This document shows positions 26,320-35,490 of a stretch of 64,000 nt of DNA, piece after piece. Position numbers and translations under genes: made by a program. The notes under the pieces were generated by a model. It was not told the origin of the DNA and did not search any database. It saw only the letters and a list, made by a program, of their open reading frames with translations. Numbering within the stretch: position 1 is the first letter of the stretch; every line of letters starts with the position of its first letter. The stretch is from CANGTU01 sp046336655 (GTDB lineage Bacteria; Bacteroidota; Bacteroidia; Flavobacteriales_D; Sanyastnellaceae), in NCBI GenBank assembly GCA_046336655.1, contig JBKDGH010000010.1, positions 62,001 to 126,000 on the forward strand, read 5' to 3'.

Positions 26320-27087
26320 ATGAGCAGCGAAAACATGACCTTGAAACTCAAGATCTGGCGTCAGAAAGACAGTTTTGAAGCCGGAAAGATGGTGGATTAT
26401 ACCATCACCGGTGTGTCGCCGGATATGTCATTCCTTGAAATGATTGATGTGCTCAATGATGATCTCATTCGCAAAGGAGATGATCCTGTAGCGTTCGATC
26501 ACGACTGCCGCGAAGGCATCTGCGGAATGTGCAGCATGTTCATCAACGGAGAAGCCCACGGCCCCAACAGAGGCGTGACCACCTGCCAGCTGCATATGCG
26601 CTCGTTCAACGACGGTGATACCATTTACATTGAACCCTGGCGCAGCCAGGGATTTCCGGTGATCAAAGACCTGATGGTAGACCGCGGCGCATTTGACCGC
26701 ATCATTCAGGCGGGTGGATTTATTTCCGTGAACACCTCCGGTCGTACGCTCGACGCCAATGCAATTCCTATCGCTAAAGAAGATGCGGACACCGCGTTCG
26801 ATGCAGCGACCTGCATCGGCTGCGGCGCATGTGTGGCAACCTGTCCAAACAGTTCGGCCATGCTCTTCGTGGGCGCGAAAGTGTCGCAGTTTGCGCTGCT
26901 TCCTCAAGGCCATCCGGAGCGCAAAGAGCGTGTGATGAATATGGTGAAGCAGATGGACGAAGAAGGCTTCGGCAACTGCTCCAACATCGGCGCATGTGAA
27001 GTGCAGTGTCCGAAAAACATTTCCATCGAAGTCATCGCACGCATGAACCGCGAATACTTCGGTGCACTGGTGAAGCCGGAGAACTGA
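26320..27087 (+). CDS. sdhB: Succinate dehydrogenase iron-sulfur subunit
   Basis: A 255-residue electron-transfer subunit. The plant-type [2Fe-2S] ligands are C63, C68, C71 and C89 (CREGICGMC). The C-terminal domain has CIGCGACVATCP (C165, C168, C171, C175) and CSNIGACEVQCP (C220, C226, C230), giving the [4Fe-4S] and [3Fe-4S] clusters. It passes electrons from SdhA to the hemes and quinone in SdhC. It ends the sdhCAB operon, and a hairpin follows 18 bases later. Confidence 0.97.
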   Translation: MSSENMTLKLKIWRQKDSFEAGKMVDYTITGVSPDMSFLEMIDVLNDDLIRKGDDPVAFDHDCREGICGMCSMFINGEAHGPNRGVTTCQLHMRSFNDGDTIYIEPWRSQGFPVIKDLMVDRGAFDRIIQAGGFISVNTSGRTLDANAIPIAKEDADTAFDAATCIGCGACVATCPNSSAMLFVGAKVSQFALLPQGHPERKERVMNMVKQMDEEGFGNCSNIGACEVQCPKNISIEVIARMNREYFGALVKPEN

Positions 27088-27105
27088 TTTTCATCCCTAG
27101 CATAT

Positions 27106-27130
27106 AAAAGGTCCGTTATCGGGCCTTTTC
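27106..27130. terminator. Terminator between sdhB and cvpA
   Basis: AAAAGGTCC (27106-27114) pairs with GGGCCTTTT (27121-27129), with one U-G wobble, around GTTATC. It sits between two convergent genes and has A/T tracts on both sides, so it can act on either strand. Confidence 0.75.
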
Positions 27131-27151
27131 ATTCGAATTCTACTGGTTCAA

Positions 27152-27703
27152 TTACCTGGACACCGCGCTGTCTCCCAACACCGGAGCCATTCCCTTTTCC
27201 TGCATTTTCTGGTAGAAATCACTGCCCTCAATCGCAGGCATAAGGGTAAGTGAAAACTGATATATCGGCTTGTAGAAAAAGGAATTCTCCTTCTGCTTTT
27301 CAGGAAGGATGTCATACTTCGCATCAAGCGCATTGAAGAAAAGAAACGTGATACTCAGAATGAGCAGGTAGCGCGTGAGTGAGAAGAATGCGCCTGCAGA
27401 GCTATTGAGCTTGTCGCCACCGCCTGATTTCACCTGGCTGGTAATGACCTTTCCGAGGAAATAAAGCCCCACACCAACAATCAGCAGAATCAGGATGAAT
27501 GAAAATACAGGGAGGTATTCCGCCTGCACATCCATTTTGGTGCGCAACAGTGAGGTCATTCCGTCAGAAAGATGCACGGCAAGGTAGACACCTACGAAGA
27601 GCGCAAGTACCGAAAACACCTCCATAACGAATCCGTTCTTCCAGCCGCGCCAGATTGCAATTCCAATCGGAATGAGCAGTATGAGGTCGAGATAACTCAC
27701 CAT
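27152..27703 (-). CDS. CvpA-family inner-membrane protein
   Basis: A 183-residue protein with four predicted membrane helices (LDLILLIPIGIAIWRG, GFVMEVFSVLALFVGVYLAV, YLPVFSFILILLIVGVGLYF, RYLLILSITFLFFNAL) and the characteristic RGWKNGFVMEVFSVLALFVG start of the CvpA (colicin V production) family. In E. coli CvpA affects colicin V release and envelope stress; the general role is unknown. The ATG at 27703 (MVSYLDLI) is chosen because the upstream extension to 27793 is polar and unlike the family. It converges on sdhB and is divergent from lpdA. Confidence 0.85.
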   Translation of the reverse strand: MVSYLDLILLIPIGIAIWRGWKNGFVMEVFSVLALFVGVYLAVHLSDGMTSLLRTKMDVQAEYLPVFSFILILLIVGVGLYFLGKVITSQVKSGGGDKLNSSAGAFFSLTRYLLILSITFLFFNALDAKYDILPEKQKENSFFYKPIYQFSLTLMPAIEGSDFYQKMQEKGMAPVLGDSAVSR

Positions 27704-27769
27704 GATCCAAATTTCAGTGTTCGCAGTCCGGGTTTTGACGCAAGAACTACCCGATATCAACACCCTGCG

Positions 27770-27803
27770 TTGAATAGCACAAGGACTCATCACAGTACAT
27801 TTG
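27770..27803 (+). promoter_or_regulatory. Promoter of lpdA
   Basis: TACATTTG at 27796-27803 is an exact TAnnTTTG box, with TTG at 27770-27772 (23-base spacing), and the ATG follows 20 bases after the box, implying a very short leader. Confidence 0.5.
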
Positions 27804-27823
27804 CACCCTAAAATCAGTTTCGA

Positions 27824-29230
27824 ATGAACGCGTATGATGTGGTGGTTATCGGGTCAGGCCCCGGAGGTTATGTGGGAGCAATCCGCTGTGCACAGCTCGG
27901 AATGAAAACGGCTCTGATCGAGCGGTACAACAGCCTCGGCGGCACCTGCCTGAACGTCGGCTGTATTCCTTCCAAAGCCCTTCTCGACTCATCGGAGCAT
28001 TATCATCAAGCCGTTCACACATTCGGTGAGCACGGCATTGACCTTAAATCAGCACCCAGGGTCAACCTGACCCAGATGATCAGGCGCAAGCAGGACGTGG
28101 TGGATCAGACGGTCGGCGGCATTCAGTTCCTGATGAAGAAAAACAAGATTGACATATACCACGGCCATGGCTCTTTTGCGGACAAAAACACCATTCAGAT
28201 CGCCAAAGAAGACGGTACAACTGAGCAGATCTCAGCGAAGAATGTAATCATTGCCACCGGCTCCAAGCCGGCCAGCCTTCCCTTTATCACCATCGATAAA
28301 AAGCGCATCATTACCAGTACTGAGGCTCTTAAACTTACCGAGGTGCCGAAGCACATGGTCGTTATCGGCGGCGGTGTGATCGGTCTGGAGCTCGGCAGCG
28401 TTTACGCGCGCCTTGGCTCGAAAGTCAGTGTCGTAGAGTTCATGGACAGCATCATCCCGACAATGGATCGCACCATGGGTAAGGAGTTGCAGAAGTCGCT
28501 TAAGAAGCTGGGCTTTGAATTCTACCTCTCGCACAAAGTGAAAGAAGTCACCGCGAAAGGAAAAACCGTAACCGTAAAAGCCGACAACCACAAAGGCGAA
28601 GAACTCGTGCTCGACGCAGACTACTGTCTCGTAGCCGTAGGCAGAAAACCATACACCGATAACCTCGGGCTGGATAAAGCAGGTGTAAAACTCGATGAGC
28701 GCGGTCGTGTGGAGGTGGATGCACATCTTCAGACCAACATACCTGGTATTTATGCCATTGGTGACGTGGTCAAAGGTGCCATGCTCGCTCATAAAGCCGA
28801 AGAAGAAGGAACGTTTGTGGCCGAGGTCATTGCAGGACAAAAGCCACACATCAATTACAACCTCATCCCTGGTGTAGTCTACACCTGGCCTGAGGTCGCC
28901 AGCGTGGGATATACCGAAGAACAGCTGAAAGAATCCGGAACGCCCTATAAGGCCGGGTCATTCCCTTTCAAGGCCAGCGGTCGCGCTCGGGCCAGCATGG
29001 ATACAGACGGTCTGGTAAAAGTGCTGGCGCACAAGGATACCGATGAGATTCTAGGAGTACATATGATCGGACCACGCTGTGCGGACATGATCGCCGAAGC
29101 GGTTGTCGCAATGGAATTCCGGGCAAGCGCGGAAGACATTGCCCGTATTTCGCACGCTCACCCCACATTCACTGAAAGCTTCCGCGAAGCAGCGCTGGAT
29201 GCGACGGGAAAGCGTGCAATTCACATCTGA
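27824..29230 (+). CDS. lpdA: Dihydrolipoyl dehydrogenase (E3)
   Basis: A 468-residue FAD-dependent disulfide reductase. The FAD motif is VVIGSGPGGYVGAI (7-20), the redox pair is C42/C47 in GGTCLNVGCIPSK, the NAD motif is VVIGGGVIGLELGSVYARLG, and the base is H446 with E451 in HAHPTFTES. It reoxidises the lipoyl group of 2-oxoacid dehydrogenases and of the glycine cleavage H-protein (gcvP is at the start of this window). The E1/E2 genes are absent. The stop is directly next to that of the convergent carboxylase gene. Confidence 0.97.
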   Translation: MNAYDVVVIGSGPGGYVGAIRCAQLGMKTALIERYNSLGGTCLNVGCIPSKALLDSSEHYHQAVHTFGEHGIDLKSAPRVNLTQMIRRKQDVVDQTVGGIQFLMKKNKIDIYHGHGSFADKNTIQIAKEDGTTEQISAKNVIIATGSKPASLPFITIDKKRIITSTEALKLTEVPKHMVVIGGGVIGLELGSVYARLGSKVSVVEFMDSIIPTMDRTMGKELQKSLKKLGFEFYLSHKVKEVTAKGKTVTVKADNHKGEELVLDADYCLVAVGRKPYTDNLGLDKAGVKLDERGRVEVDAHLQTNIPGIYAIGDVVKGAMLAHKAEEEGTFVAEVIAGQKPHINYNLIPGVVYTWPEVASVGYTEEQLKESGTPYKAGSFPFKASGRARASMDTDGLVKVLAHKDTDEILGVHMIGPRCADMIAEAVVAMEFRASAEDIARISHAHPTFTESFREAALDATGKRAIHI

Positions 29231-30772
29231 TTACAACGGCATATTCGCATGCTTCTTGCGCGGGGCCTTCTCGGCTTTGTTCTGAAGCATGGCAAAAGCG
29301 CGTATAAGCTTTTCGCGGGTCTGTGAAGGAATGATCACTTCATCAATATAACCGCGCTCTGCTGCGCTGTATGGATTTGCAAAGAGGTCCGCGTATTCGG
29401 CCTCCTTCTCCTTCCACTTTGCATCCTTGTCAGCCGCTTCTGCTATCTCCTTCTTGAAGATAATTTCTGCGGCGCCTTTCGCACCCATCACGGCAATCTC
29501 TGCAGTTGGCCATGCATAGTTCATATCCGCACCGATGTGCTTGCTGTTCATTACATCGTACGCACCACCGTAGGCTTTGCGGGTGATTACTGTAACGCGC
29601 GGCACGGTGGCTTCACTGAATGCGAAGAGCAACTTTGCGCCGTTTGAAATAATACCATTCCACTCCTGATCAGTGCCCGGCAGAAAGCCCGGCACATCTT
29701 CAAACACGAGCAGCGGAATATTGAATGCATCGCAGAAACGCACAAAGCGCGCCGCCTTGTTGCTACTGCGGATATCGAGTACACCAGCGAGATAGGCGGG
29801 TTGATTAGCCACTACACCGATGCTTCTTCCGGCGAGGCGGGCAAATCCCACAATGATATTTTCCGCAAAATCCTTGTGCACTTCCATCCAACTGTTGTCA
29901 TCAATGACTTCGCGAATCACATCGTGCATGTCGTAAGGCGTATTCGCATTGGCAGGAATAATGGTGTCCAGTATCGGGCGGGACTCATTCCCTGGCTTAT
30001 AGTCCATTGCAGGAGCCTCTTCCTCGCAATTCTGCGGCATATAACTCACCAGCTGGCGGATCATCTGCAGGCACACGGCATCATTTGCAGCAGTAAAATG
30101 TGTCACCCCGCTCTTTGTGCTGTGTGTGGTCGCCCCTCCGAGTTCCTCGCTGGTCACTTCTTCATGGGTTACCGTTTTCACCACGTTCGGGCCGGTCACA
30201 AACATATAGCTCGTGTTTTCCACCATGAGCACGAAGTCGGTAAGCGCAGGGCTGTAGACTGCACCACCCGCGCACGGTCCCATGATCGCGCTGATCTGCG
30301 GCACCACGCCACTTGACTGTACGTTGCGGTAGAAAATATCCGCATATCCCCCGAGGGACACCACACCTTCCTGAATCCGCGCGCCGCCGCTGTCATTGAG
30401 GCCAATTACGGGCGCACCGTTCTTCATCGCAAGATCCATTACACGACAAATCTTTTGCGCATGCGCTTCCGCCAGTGAACCACCCATCACGGTAAAGTCC
30501 TGAGAGAACACGTACGCCAGACGCCCGTCAATAGTGCCGTATCCGGTCACCACGCCGTCGCCAAGGAATTTCTCCTTGTCCAGCCCGAAATTGGTGCTGC
30601 GGTGTGTCACAAGCATGCCTATTTCCTCGAATGAGCCCTCATCAAGAAGAATATCAATGCGCTCACGTGCAGTGAGCTTTCCTTTCTTGTGCTGTGCTTC
30701 CTGGCGCTTTTCTCCGCCGCCTTTAAGTGCTTCCTGCTGCTTGCTTTTGAGCAGCTCGTGTTTTTCGCTCAT
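29231..30772 (-). CDS. Acyl-CoA carboxylase, carboxyltransferase beta chain (propionyl-CoA type)
   Basis: A 513-residue biotin-dependent carboxyltransferase. LTARERIDILLDEGSFEEIG starts the N-domain, LNDSGGARIQEGV is the acyl-CoA-binding loop, and GPCAGGAVYSPALTDF is the core. The C-domain motif YGGAYDVMNSKHIGADMNYA contains the Asp in GGAYDVM that is associated with propionyl-CoA preference in PccB; methylmalonyl-CoA decarboxylase alpha (MmdA) is very similar and cannot be excluded. No biotin carboxylase or BCCP gene lies nearby, so the partner subunits are elsewhere. The gene ends exactly against lpdA. Confidence 0.93.
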   Translation of the reverse strand: MSEKHELLKSKQQEALKGGGEKRQEAQHKKGKLTARERIDILLDEGSFEEIGMLVTHRSTNFGLDKEKFLGDGVVTGYGTIDGRLAYVFSQDFTVMGGSLAEAHAQKICRVMDLAMKNGAPVIGLNDSGGARIQEGVVSLGGYADIFYRNVQSSGVVPQISAIMGPCAGGAVYSPALTDFVLMVENTSYMFVTGPNVVKTVTHEEVTSEELGGATTHSTKSGVTHFTAANDAVCLQMIRQLVSYMPQNCEEEAPAMDYKPGNESRPILDTIIPANANTPYDMHDVIREVIDDNSWMEVHKDFAENIIVGFARLAGRSIGVVANQPAYLAGVLDIRSSNKAARFVRFCDAFNIPLLVFEDVPGFLPGTDQEWNGIISNGAKLLFAFSEATVPRVTVITRKAYGGAYDVMNSKHIGADMNYAWPTAEIAVMGAKGAAEIIFKKEIAEAADKDAKWKEKEAEYADLFANPYSAAERGYIDEVIIPSQTREKLIRAFAMLQNKAEKAPRKKHANMPL

Positions 30773-30829
30773 AGATGGGTTTTCTGGCCGGCCAAAAGTA
30801 GGTCCCGGCGGGCGAGTTTCAACCGCGGC

Positions 30830-32494
30830 TTACCCAACACGTGGTGCCCCTGGAATACTTTCAAGGAGGCTCCTTGTATAGGCAGTCTGGGGATGATAGA
30901 AAACCTGCTCTGCGGGGCCTGATTCTTCAATGACTCCTTTGCGCATGACCATGATGCGGTCACTCATGTAATACACCACATTCAGGTCGTGTGAAATGAA
31001 CAGATAGCTCAGCGCGAACTCGTGCTTCAGTTCATTGAGCAGATTAAGGACCTGCGCCTGCACGGACACGTCGAGCGCAGAAACAGACTCATCACACACC
31101 ACCACCGACGGCTCCACGGCTAACGCCCGGGCAATGACAATACGCTGACGCTGACCGCCGGAAAACTCGTGCGGGTAACGGTTCATATGCTCTTCTGAAA
31201 GACCGACTTTATGCAGCAGTTCAACTACCCGATGCTTTCTTTCCGGAGCAGAATTCCGGAGGCCATACCAGGCAATCGGTTCTTCCAATATCTGACCAAT
31301 ACGCATGGTTGGATTGAGCGCCGAATACGGATCCTGAAATACAATCTGGATTTCCTTCAGTGCTTGGCGTCGCTGGCGGTCGTTAGCGAGTGTCAGGCTC
31401 TTTCCGTGGAGAATAATCTCTCCGGAGTCAGGCGGAATAAGGCCCAGCAGCATTCGGCTGAGCGTCGTTTTACCACAGCCGCTTTCTCCCACCAGCCCGA
31501 GTGTTTCGCCGGTGTGCAACGAGAACGATACATCGCTCACCGCCCGAAAATCGCTGGCGGCTCCGAGCAGTTTTTTCTTTCTGTACACCTTCGTGAGGTG
31601 GTTCACCACAAGCGCCGCATCGCCTCTATCCATTACCGGAAGCGCCTTTTTGGTGACCTCCGGTCCCAGAAAATAGCCTTTGTGACCGGGATTCGGGCGG
31701 GATGCAATGAGGCGTTGCGTGTACGGGTGTGAAGGATTATTCAATACGTCGCGCGTATTGCCTGACTCCACGATTCTTCCCCGCTCCATCACAATGACTT
31801 CATCGGCAATTTCTTCTACCACGCCGAGGTCATGAGTGATAAACAGAATAGCCATTCCATATTGCACCTGAAGCTCCTTCAGCAGCTCGAGCACAGCGCG
31901 CTGTACGGTCACATCTAGAGCTGTAGTGGGTTCATCAGCAATCAGCACATCGGGTCTGCAACTTATCGCCATGGCAATCATCACGCGCTGGCGTTGACCT
32001 CCTGACATTTCGTGCGGAAACTTATCGAGTGCCTGCTCAGGATGAGGAATTCGGACTTCTTCAAACAGCCTCAGTGCCTCTTTGCGCGCTGCATGCACGG
32101 ATAAGTTCAGGTGGTGCTGAAGCATCTCCACCACTTGTTCTCCGCACGTCATTACCGGATTCAGTGCAGTCATGGGCTCCTGAAAAATCATTGCGATTTT
32201 TCGGCCGCGCAATCCCGTCAACACGTCGCTTCCGGGTTTCACTTCAACTGGTTGCTCGGTTCCCGGAAGCTGTCCGTCCAGGGTAATAAGTCCTTTTGGA
32301 TAGATGACAGAATTCCGGTCATGCAGGTTCAGCAGCGCCAGTGAACTCACCGATTTCCCGCTCCCTGACTCGCCCACGATGGCGGTGGTCTTACCTCTTC
32401 TCAGGTCAAATGACACCGAAAAAACAGCCGGAAAACTCTGGCCATTTTTCGAAAAGGAAACAGCCAATTCATTGGCATGAATCAGTGGGTTCAT
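30830..32494 (-). CDS. Fused dual-ATPase of a peptide-type ABC transporter (Dpp/Opp/Gsi-like)
   Basis: A 554-residue protein made of two ABC ATPase domains, equivalent to DppD plus DppF fused in one chain. Domain 1 has Walker A GESGSGKS (41-48), signature SGGQRQR (164-170) and Walker B LIADEPT (184-190); domain 2 has GESGCGKT (336-343), SGGQRQR (445-451) and VVCDES (465-470). Both carry the C-terminal oligopeptide-type extension (NPSHPYTQRLIAS and HPQTAYTRSLLESIP). It should power import of peptides or similar solutes through two permeases, but no permease or binding protein gene is near. Confidence 0.95.
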   Translation of the reverse strand: MNPLIHANELAVSFSKNGQSFPAVFSVSFDLRRGKTTAIVGESGSGKSVSSLALLNLHDRNSVIYPKGLITLDGQLPGTEQPVEVKPGSDVLTGLRGRKIAMIFQEPMTALNPVMTCGEQVVEMLQHHLNLSVHAARKEALRLFEEVRIPHPEQALDKFPHEMSGGQRQRVMIAMAISCRPDVLIADEPTTALDVTVQRAVLELLKELQVQYGMAILFITHDLGVVEEIADEVIVMERGRIVESGNTRDVLNNPSHPYTQRLIASRPNPGHKGYFLGPEVTKKALPVMDRGDAALVVNHLTKVYRKKKLLGAASDFRAVSDVSFSLHTGETLGLVGESGCGKTTLSRMLLGLIPPDSGEIILHGKSLTLANDRQRRQALKEIQIVFQDPYSALNPTMRIGQILEEPIAWYGLRNSAPERKHRVVELLHKVGLSEEHMNRYPHEFSGGQRQRIVIARALAVEPSVVVCDESVSALDVSVQAQVLNLLNELKHEFALSYLFISHDLNVVYYMSDRIMVMRKGVIEESGPAEQVFYHPQTAYTRSLLESIPGAPRVG

Positions 32495-32537
32495 ACGCTA
32501 AAATCTAACAAAAAGGCGGATTCGTGCTAGTCCCACA

Positions 32538-33758
32538 CTATTTCTCGTCGAGTAACTGGGAAACGAAGAGCTCTATTCGATCCGTATAGTGGGTGTAGTA
32601 ATCCCCGGTCCCCGGTCCATAGAATCCGGTATGGATCTTTCTCACCTCGCCCTTTTTATCCAGAAAAATCGTAGTCGGAAAAGACATAATCTTATTCAGC
32701 ATAGGAAATACTTCTCCGGCCTGACGTTTTTGACCCCCGAGAAACACCGGGTAATCGAGCGCCATTTCCTTAGCCTGACTGCCAATTACCCGTGCGTTTT
32801 CTTCCATATTATCAGACCGCTCAAATGCAACCGGAATAATCTGAAGCCCCTTCGAAGAGTAGTTCCTGTGAAGTTCCTTGAGAAAGAGGCCTTCGTCTGA
32901 ACAGTTGGGACACCATGACCCGAAAATCTGGACGACTGTTACTTTTTGTCTGAAGGAGTCATTGTTAAAAGCAACAGCCTTACCATTGTGGTCTGTCACG
33001 GTAAACTGAAATGGTCCGCTGTCAGGCAACACAAAAGTCAGCGAGTCGGGATCTCTCAGTTTCGCATCCTGACTGGCCACCGCATCCCATGGTTCCTGCC
33101 AGTGATTGCCACTGTAGAAGCGTCCTGCGGTTATACTATCCCCTTTGATGTTTCCCTTGAAATAAAAGAGATGAGAGCCATCCAGACAGGACAGCCAAAT
33201 CAAATCTTTCTCCACCCTTCCGCTCAGGAAGCGATAGTCACCGGTCTCCGTGAGAAATGTGCCGGAGACCCCATTTTCCCAGAGGTCAAAAACCCCAATC
33301 GCCTTGTGAAAAGCCATCGTATCTCCCTTTGAAAAAGAGGCATCATAGATTTCCCGTTTCACGAGTTTGCCTTTGGAGTGTGGTGTTGCGGATATCCATT
33401 TTGCGGTGAATGGTATGGCATAATCTGCCGCGCGGGTGGGGTCGGTGAAGTTTCCGGTTATCAGTGAATCCGCAATGACTTTGGCGGACAAGAATGTCTG
33501 GAAATAAGGAAACTTAAATGAAATGCTGTCGCCTTTCGTGCTCACAGAATCAAGGGCAATCACTTCGCTGTTGTTTTTCACAAACACGTGTCCGGCGCTA
33601 TCCACTTCCATTCGCACGGGAATTAGCACCGATGAGTCAGAAATCGAAAACTCCATGAGCCAATCACCTGGCTTCAGATGCGAAGGCCCGCGGTGCGACT
33701 CTTCCCTGCATCCGGAGAGTATTACGACAAGAATTAATACAATTACTGAGAGGCGCAC
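32538..33758 (-). CDS. TlpA-like thioredoxin-fold lipoprotein
   Basis: A 406-residue exported lipoprotein: the lipobox VVILSGC sets the lipidated cysteine at C17. Residues about 25-240 form a beta-rich domain of unknown type, with repeated GDSI turns. The C-terminal redoxin domain (about 245-400) carries the active site W282-C283-P-N-C286 in IFGSWCPNCSDEG and cis-Pro region MSFPTTIFLDKKGEV. It is probably a periplasmic thiol-disulfide reductase, as for the DUF4369/TlpA lipoproteins of Bacteroidota; partner proteins are not known. It stands apart, 43 bases from the ABC ATPase. Confidence 0.85.
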   Translation of the reverse strand: MRLSVIVLILVVILSGCREESHRGPSHLKPGDWLMEFSISDSSVLIPVRMEVDSAGHVFVKNNSEVIALDSVSTKGDSISFKFPYFQTFLSAKVIADSLITGNFTDPTRAADYAIPFTAKWISATPHSKGKLVKREIYDASFSKGDTMAFHKAIGVFDLWENGVSGTFLTETGDYRFLSGRVEKDLIWLSCLDGSHLFYFKGNIKGDSITAGRFYSGNHWQEPWDAVASQDAKLRDPDSLTFVLPDSGPFQFTVTDHNGKAVAFNNDSFRQKVTVVQIFGSWCPNCSDEGLFLKELHRNYSSKGLQIIPVAFERSDNMEENARVIGSQAKEMALDYPVFLGGQKRQAGEVFPMLNKIMSFPTTIFLDKKGEVRKIHTGFYGPGTGDYYTHYTDRIELFVSQLLDEK

Positions 33759-33863
33759 AGCACGTCAATTTAGGGTTTGAGCGGGCAAAGTAACACCAAG
33801 TCAATCCTTACATCGGGATTAACCACTCTATTCTCCGGGAATTTTTCGCCGGAAGCGGGACGC

Positions 33864-35411
33864 CTAAAAGTCGAATTTAATACCCTGAGCTAATGGAAGG
33901 CTGGTAGAATAATTGATTGTGTTCGTCTGTCGGCGCATGTAATTTTTCCATGCATCGGAGCCGCTTTCACGCCCACCGCCGGTTTCCTTTTCTCCGCCGA
34001 ATGCACCGCCGATCTCAGCTCCACTGGTCCCGATATTCACATTGGCGATTCCACAATCAGAGCCGTTCTGACTCAGGAATAATTCCGCCTCACGCATATT
34101 GGTGGTCATGATGGCGCTCGACAATCCCTGCTTCACCCCGTTCTGCATGGCAATGGCCTCTTCCAGATCGCGGTACTTCATGATGTAAAGAATCGGCGCG
34201 AATGTCTCGTGCTGCACTATCGGTAATGAACTGTCCTTGACCTCAATGATGCAGGGCTTTACATAGCATCCGCTTTCATAGCCCGGGCCGGAAAGCACGC
34301 CTCCTTCCACCACCACTTTACCACCTTGCTCGATGGATGCCTTGATGGATGCCTCATACATCAGCACGGCGGCCTTATCAATCAGTGGTCCCATGTGGTT
34401 GTGCTGATCCAGCGGATTGCCGATTCTGATTTGGCCATATGCGGCTACCAGCTTGTTTTTTACTTCTTCAAACACGGATTCGTGAATGATCAGCCGACGC
34501 GTGGTCGTGCAGCGCTGACCGGCTGTTCCGCACGCGCCAAACACCGCACCGATAATGGTCATCTGAAGATCCGCATGTGGAGTTACGATAATGGCATTGT
34601 TGCCTCCCAACTCAAGCAGTGAACGCCCAAAGCGCTCTGCCACGGCGGCACCTACAATTCGTCCCATACGCGTGCTACCGGTAGCCGACACCAGTGGTAC
34701 GCGCTCGTCACGGGTGAGCATCTCCCCGACTTTATAGTCGCCGGTTATAATGCACGAAATGCCTTCAGGGAGATCATTCGCTGCGGCCACTTCATTCCAG
34801 ATATTCTGACACGCCACAGCGCACAGCGGGGCTTTCTCAGAGGCCTTCCACACACATACGTCTCCGCACACCCACGCAAGGGCTGAATTCCAGCTCCACA
34901 CGGCAACCGGGAAATTGAATGCGGAGATGATTCCGACAATTCCCAGCGGATGCCACTGCTCGTACATCCGGTGCCCCGGACGCTCACTGTGCATGGTCAG
35001 TCCGTAGAGCTGTCGGCTAAGTCCCACGGCAAAGTCGCAGATATCAATCATCTCCTGCACTTCGCCGAGACCTTCCTGCAGCGACTTTCCCATCTCATAA
35101 CTCACGAGTTTTCCGAGTTCTTCCTTATGTGCACGGAGGCGCTCGCCGAACTGACGCACTATCTCACCGCGCTTCGGTGCCGGCACGTTTCTCCACCAGG
35201 TAAAAGCCTTTACCGCGCTCTCCATCACCCGTGCATATTCTTCGGGAGTCGTGGTGGCTACGCTCCCGATGAGTGCACCGTCAACCGGTGAAAATGAATC
35301 GATCACCGGTCCGTTGCCGGTAAACTCCCTTCCTGTACTGGTGCCATAGTTGGTTTCGCGGATTCCCAATGAACGGAATGTGCTCTTCTCTGTCAATTCG
35401 CTGGTCTGCAT
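33864..35411 (-). CDS. ALDH7 family aldehyde dehydrogenase (antiquitin-like, AmaB)
   Basis: A 515-residue NAD-dependent aldehyde dehydrogenase. The catalytic cysteine is C301 in GTAGQRCTTTRR and the general base E268 in LELGGNN. ISAFNFPVAVWSWNSALAWV, DVCVWKASEK and SATGSTRMG are features of the ALDH7A1/antiquitin group, which oxidises alpha-aminoadipic semialdehyde (piperideine-6-carboxylate) in lysine breakdown. That substrate is inferred from likeness only. No lysine-degradation gene is adjacent. The ATG at 35411 is favoured; an upstream in-frame start would add seven residues. Confidence 0.88.
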   Translation of the reverse strand: MQTSELTEKSTFRSLGIRETNYGTSTGREFTGNGPVIDSFSPVDGALIGSVATTTPEEYARVMESAVKAFTWWRNVPAPKRGEIVRQFGERLRAHKEELGKLVSYEMGKSLQEGLGEVQEMIDICDFAVGLSRQLYGLTMHSERPGHRMYEQWHPLGIVGIISAFNFPVAVWSWNSALAWVCGDVCVWKASEKAPLCAVACQNIWNEVAAANDLPEGISCIITGDYKVGEMLTRDERVPLVSATGSTRMGRIVGAAVAERFGRSLLELGGNNAIIVTPHADLQMTIIGAVFGACGTAGQRCTTTRRLIIHESVFEEVKNKLVAAYGQIRIGNPLDQHNHMGPLIDKAAVLMYEASIKASIEQGGKVVVEGGVLSGPGYESGCYVKPCIIEVKDSSLPIVQHETFAPILYIMKYRDLEEAIAMQNGVKQGLSSAIMTTNMREAELFLSQNGSDCGIANVNIGTSGAEIGGAFGGEKETGGGRESGSDAWKNYMRRQTNTINYSTSLPLAQGIKFDF

Positions 35412-35468
35412 GCTTGCGTTTTTTAAGGGCACAAAGGTAGTGCTCCGCCTTTCAGCAGAGGTGACTGA

Positions 35469-35484
35469 TGTTCCACATGAAAAA
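35469..35484. other. Degenerate parS-like site
   Basis: TGTTCCACATGAAAAA differs from the parS consensus TGTTNCACGTGNAACA at two positions, in the short gap between the ALDH7 and peptidase genes. See the site at 50838. Confidence 0.3.
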
Positions 35485-35490
35485 ACGGGA

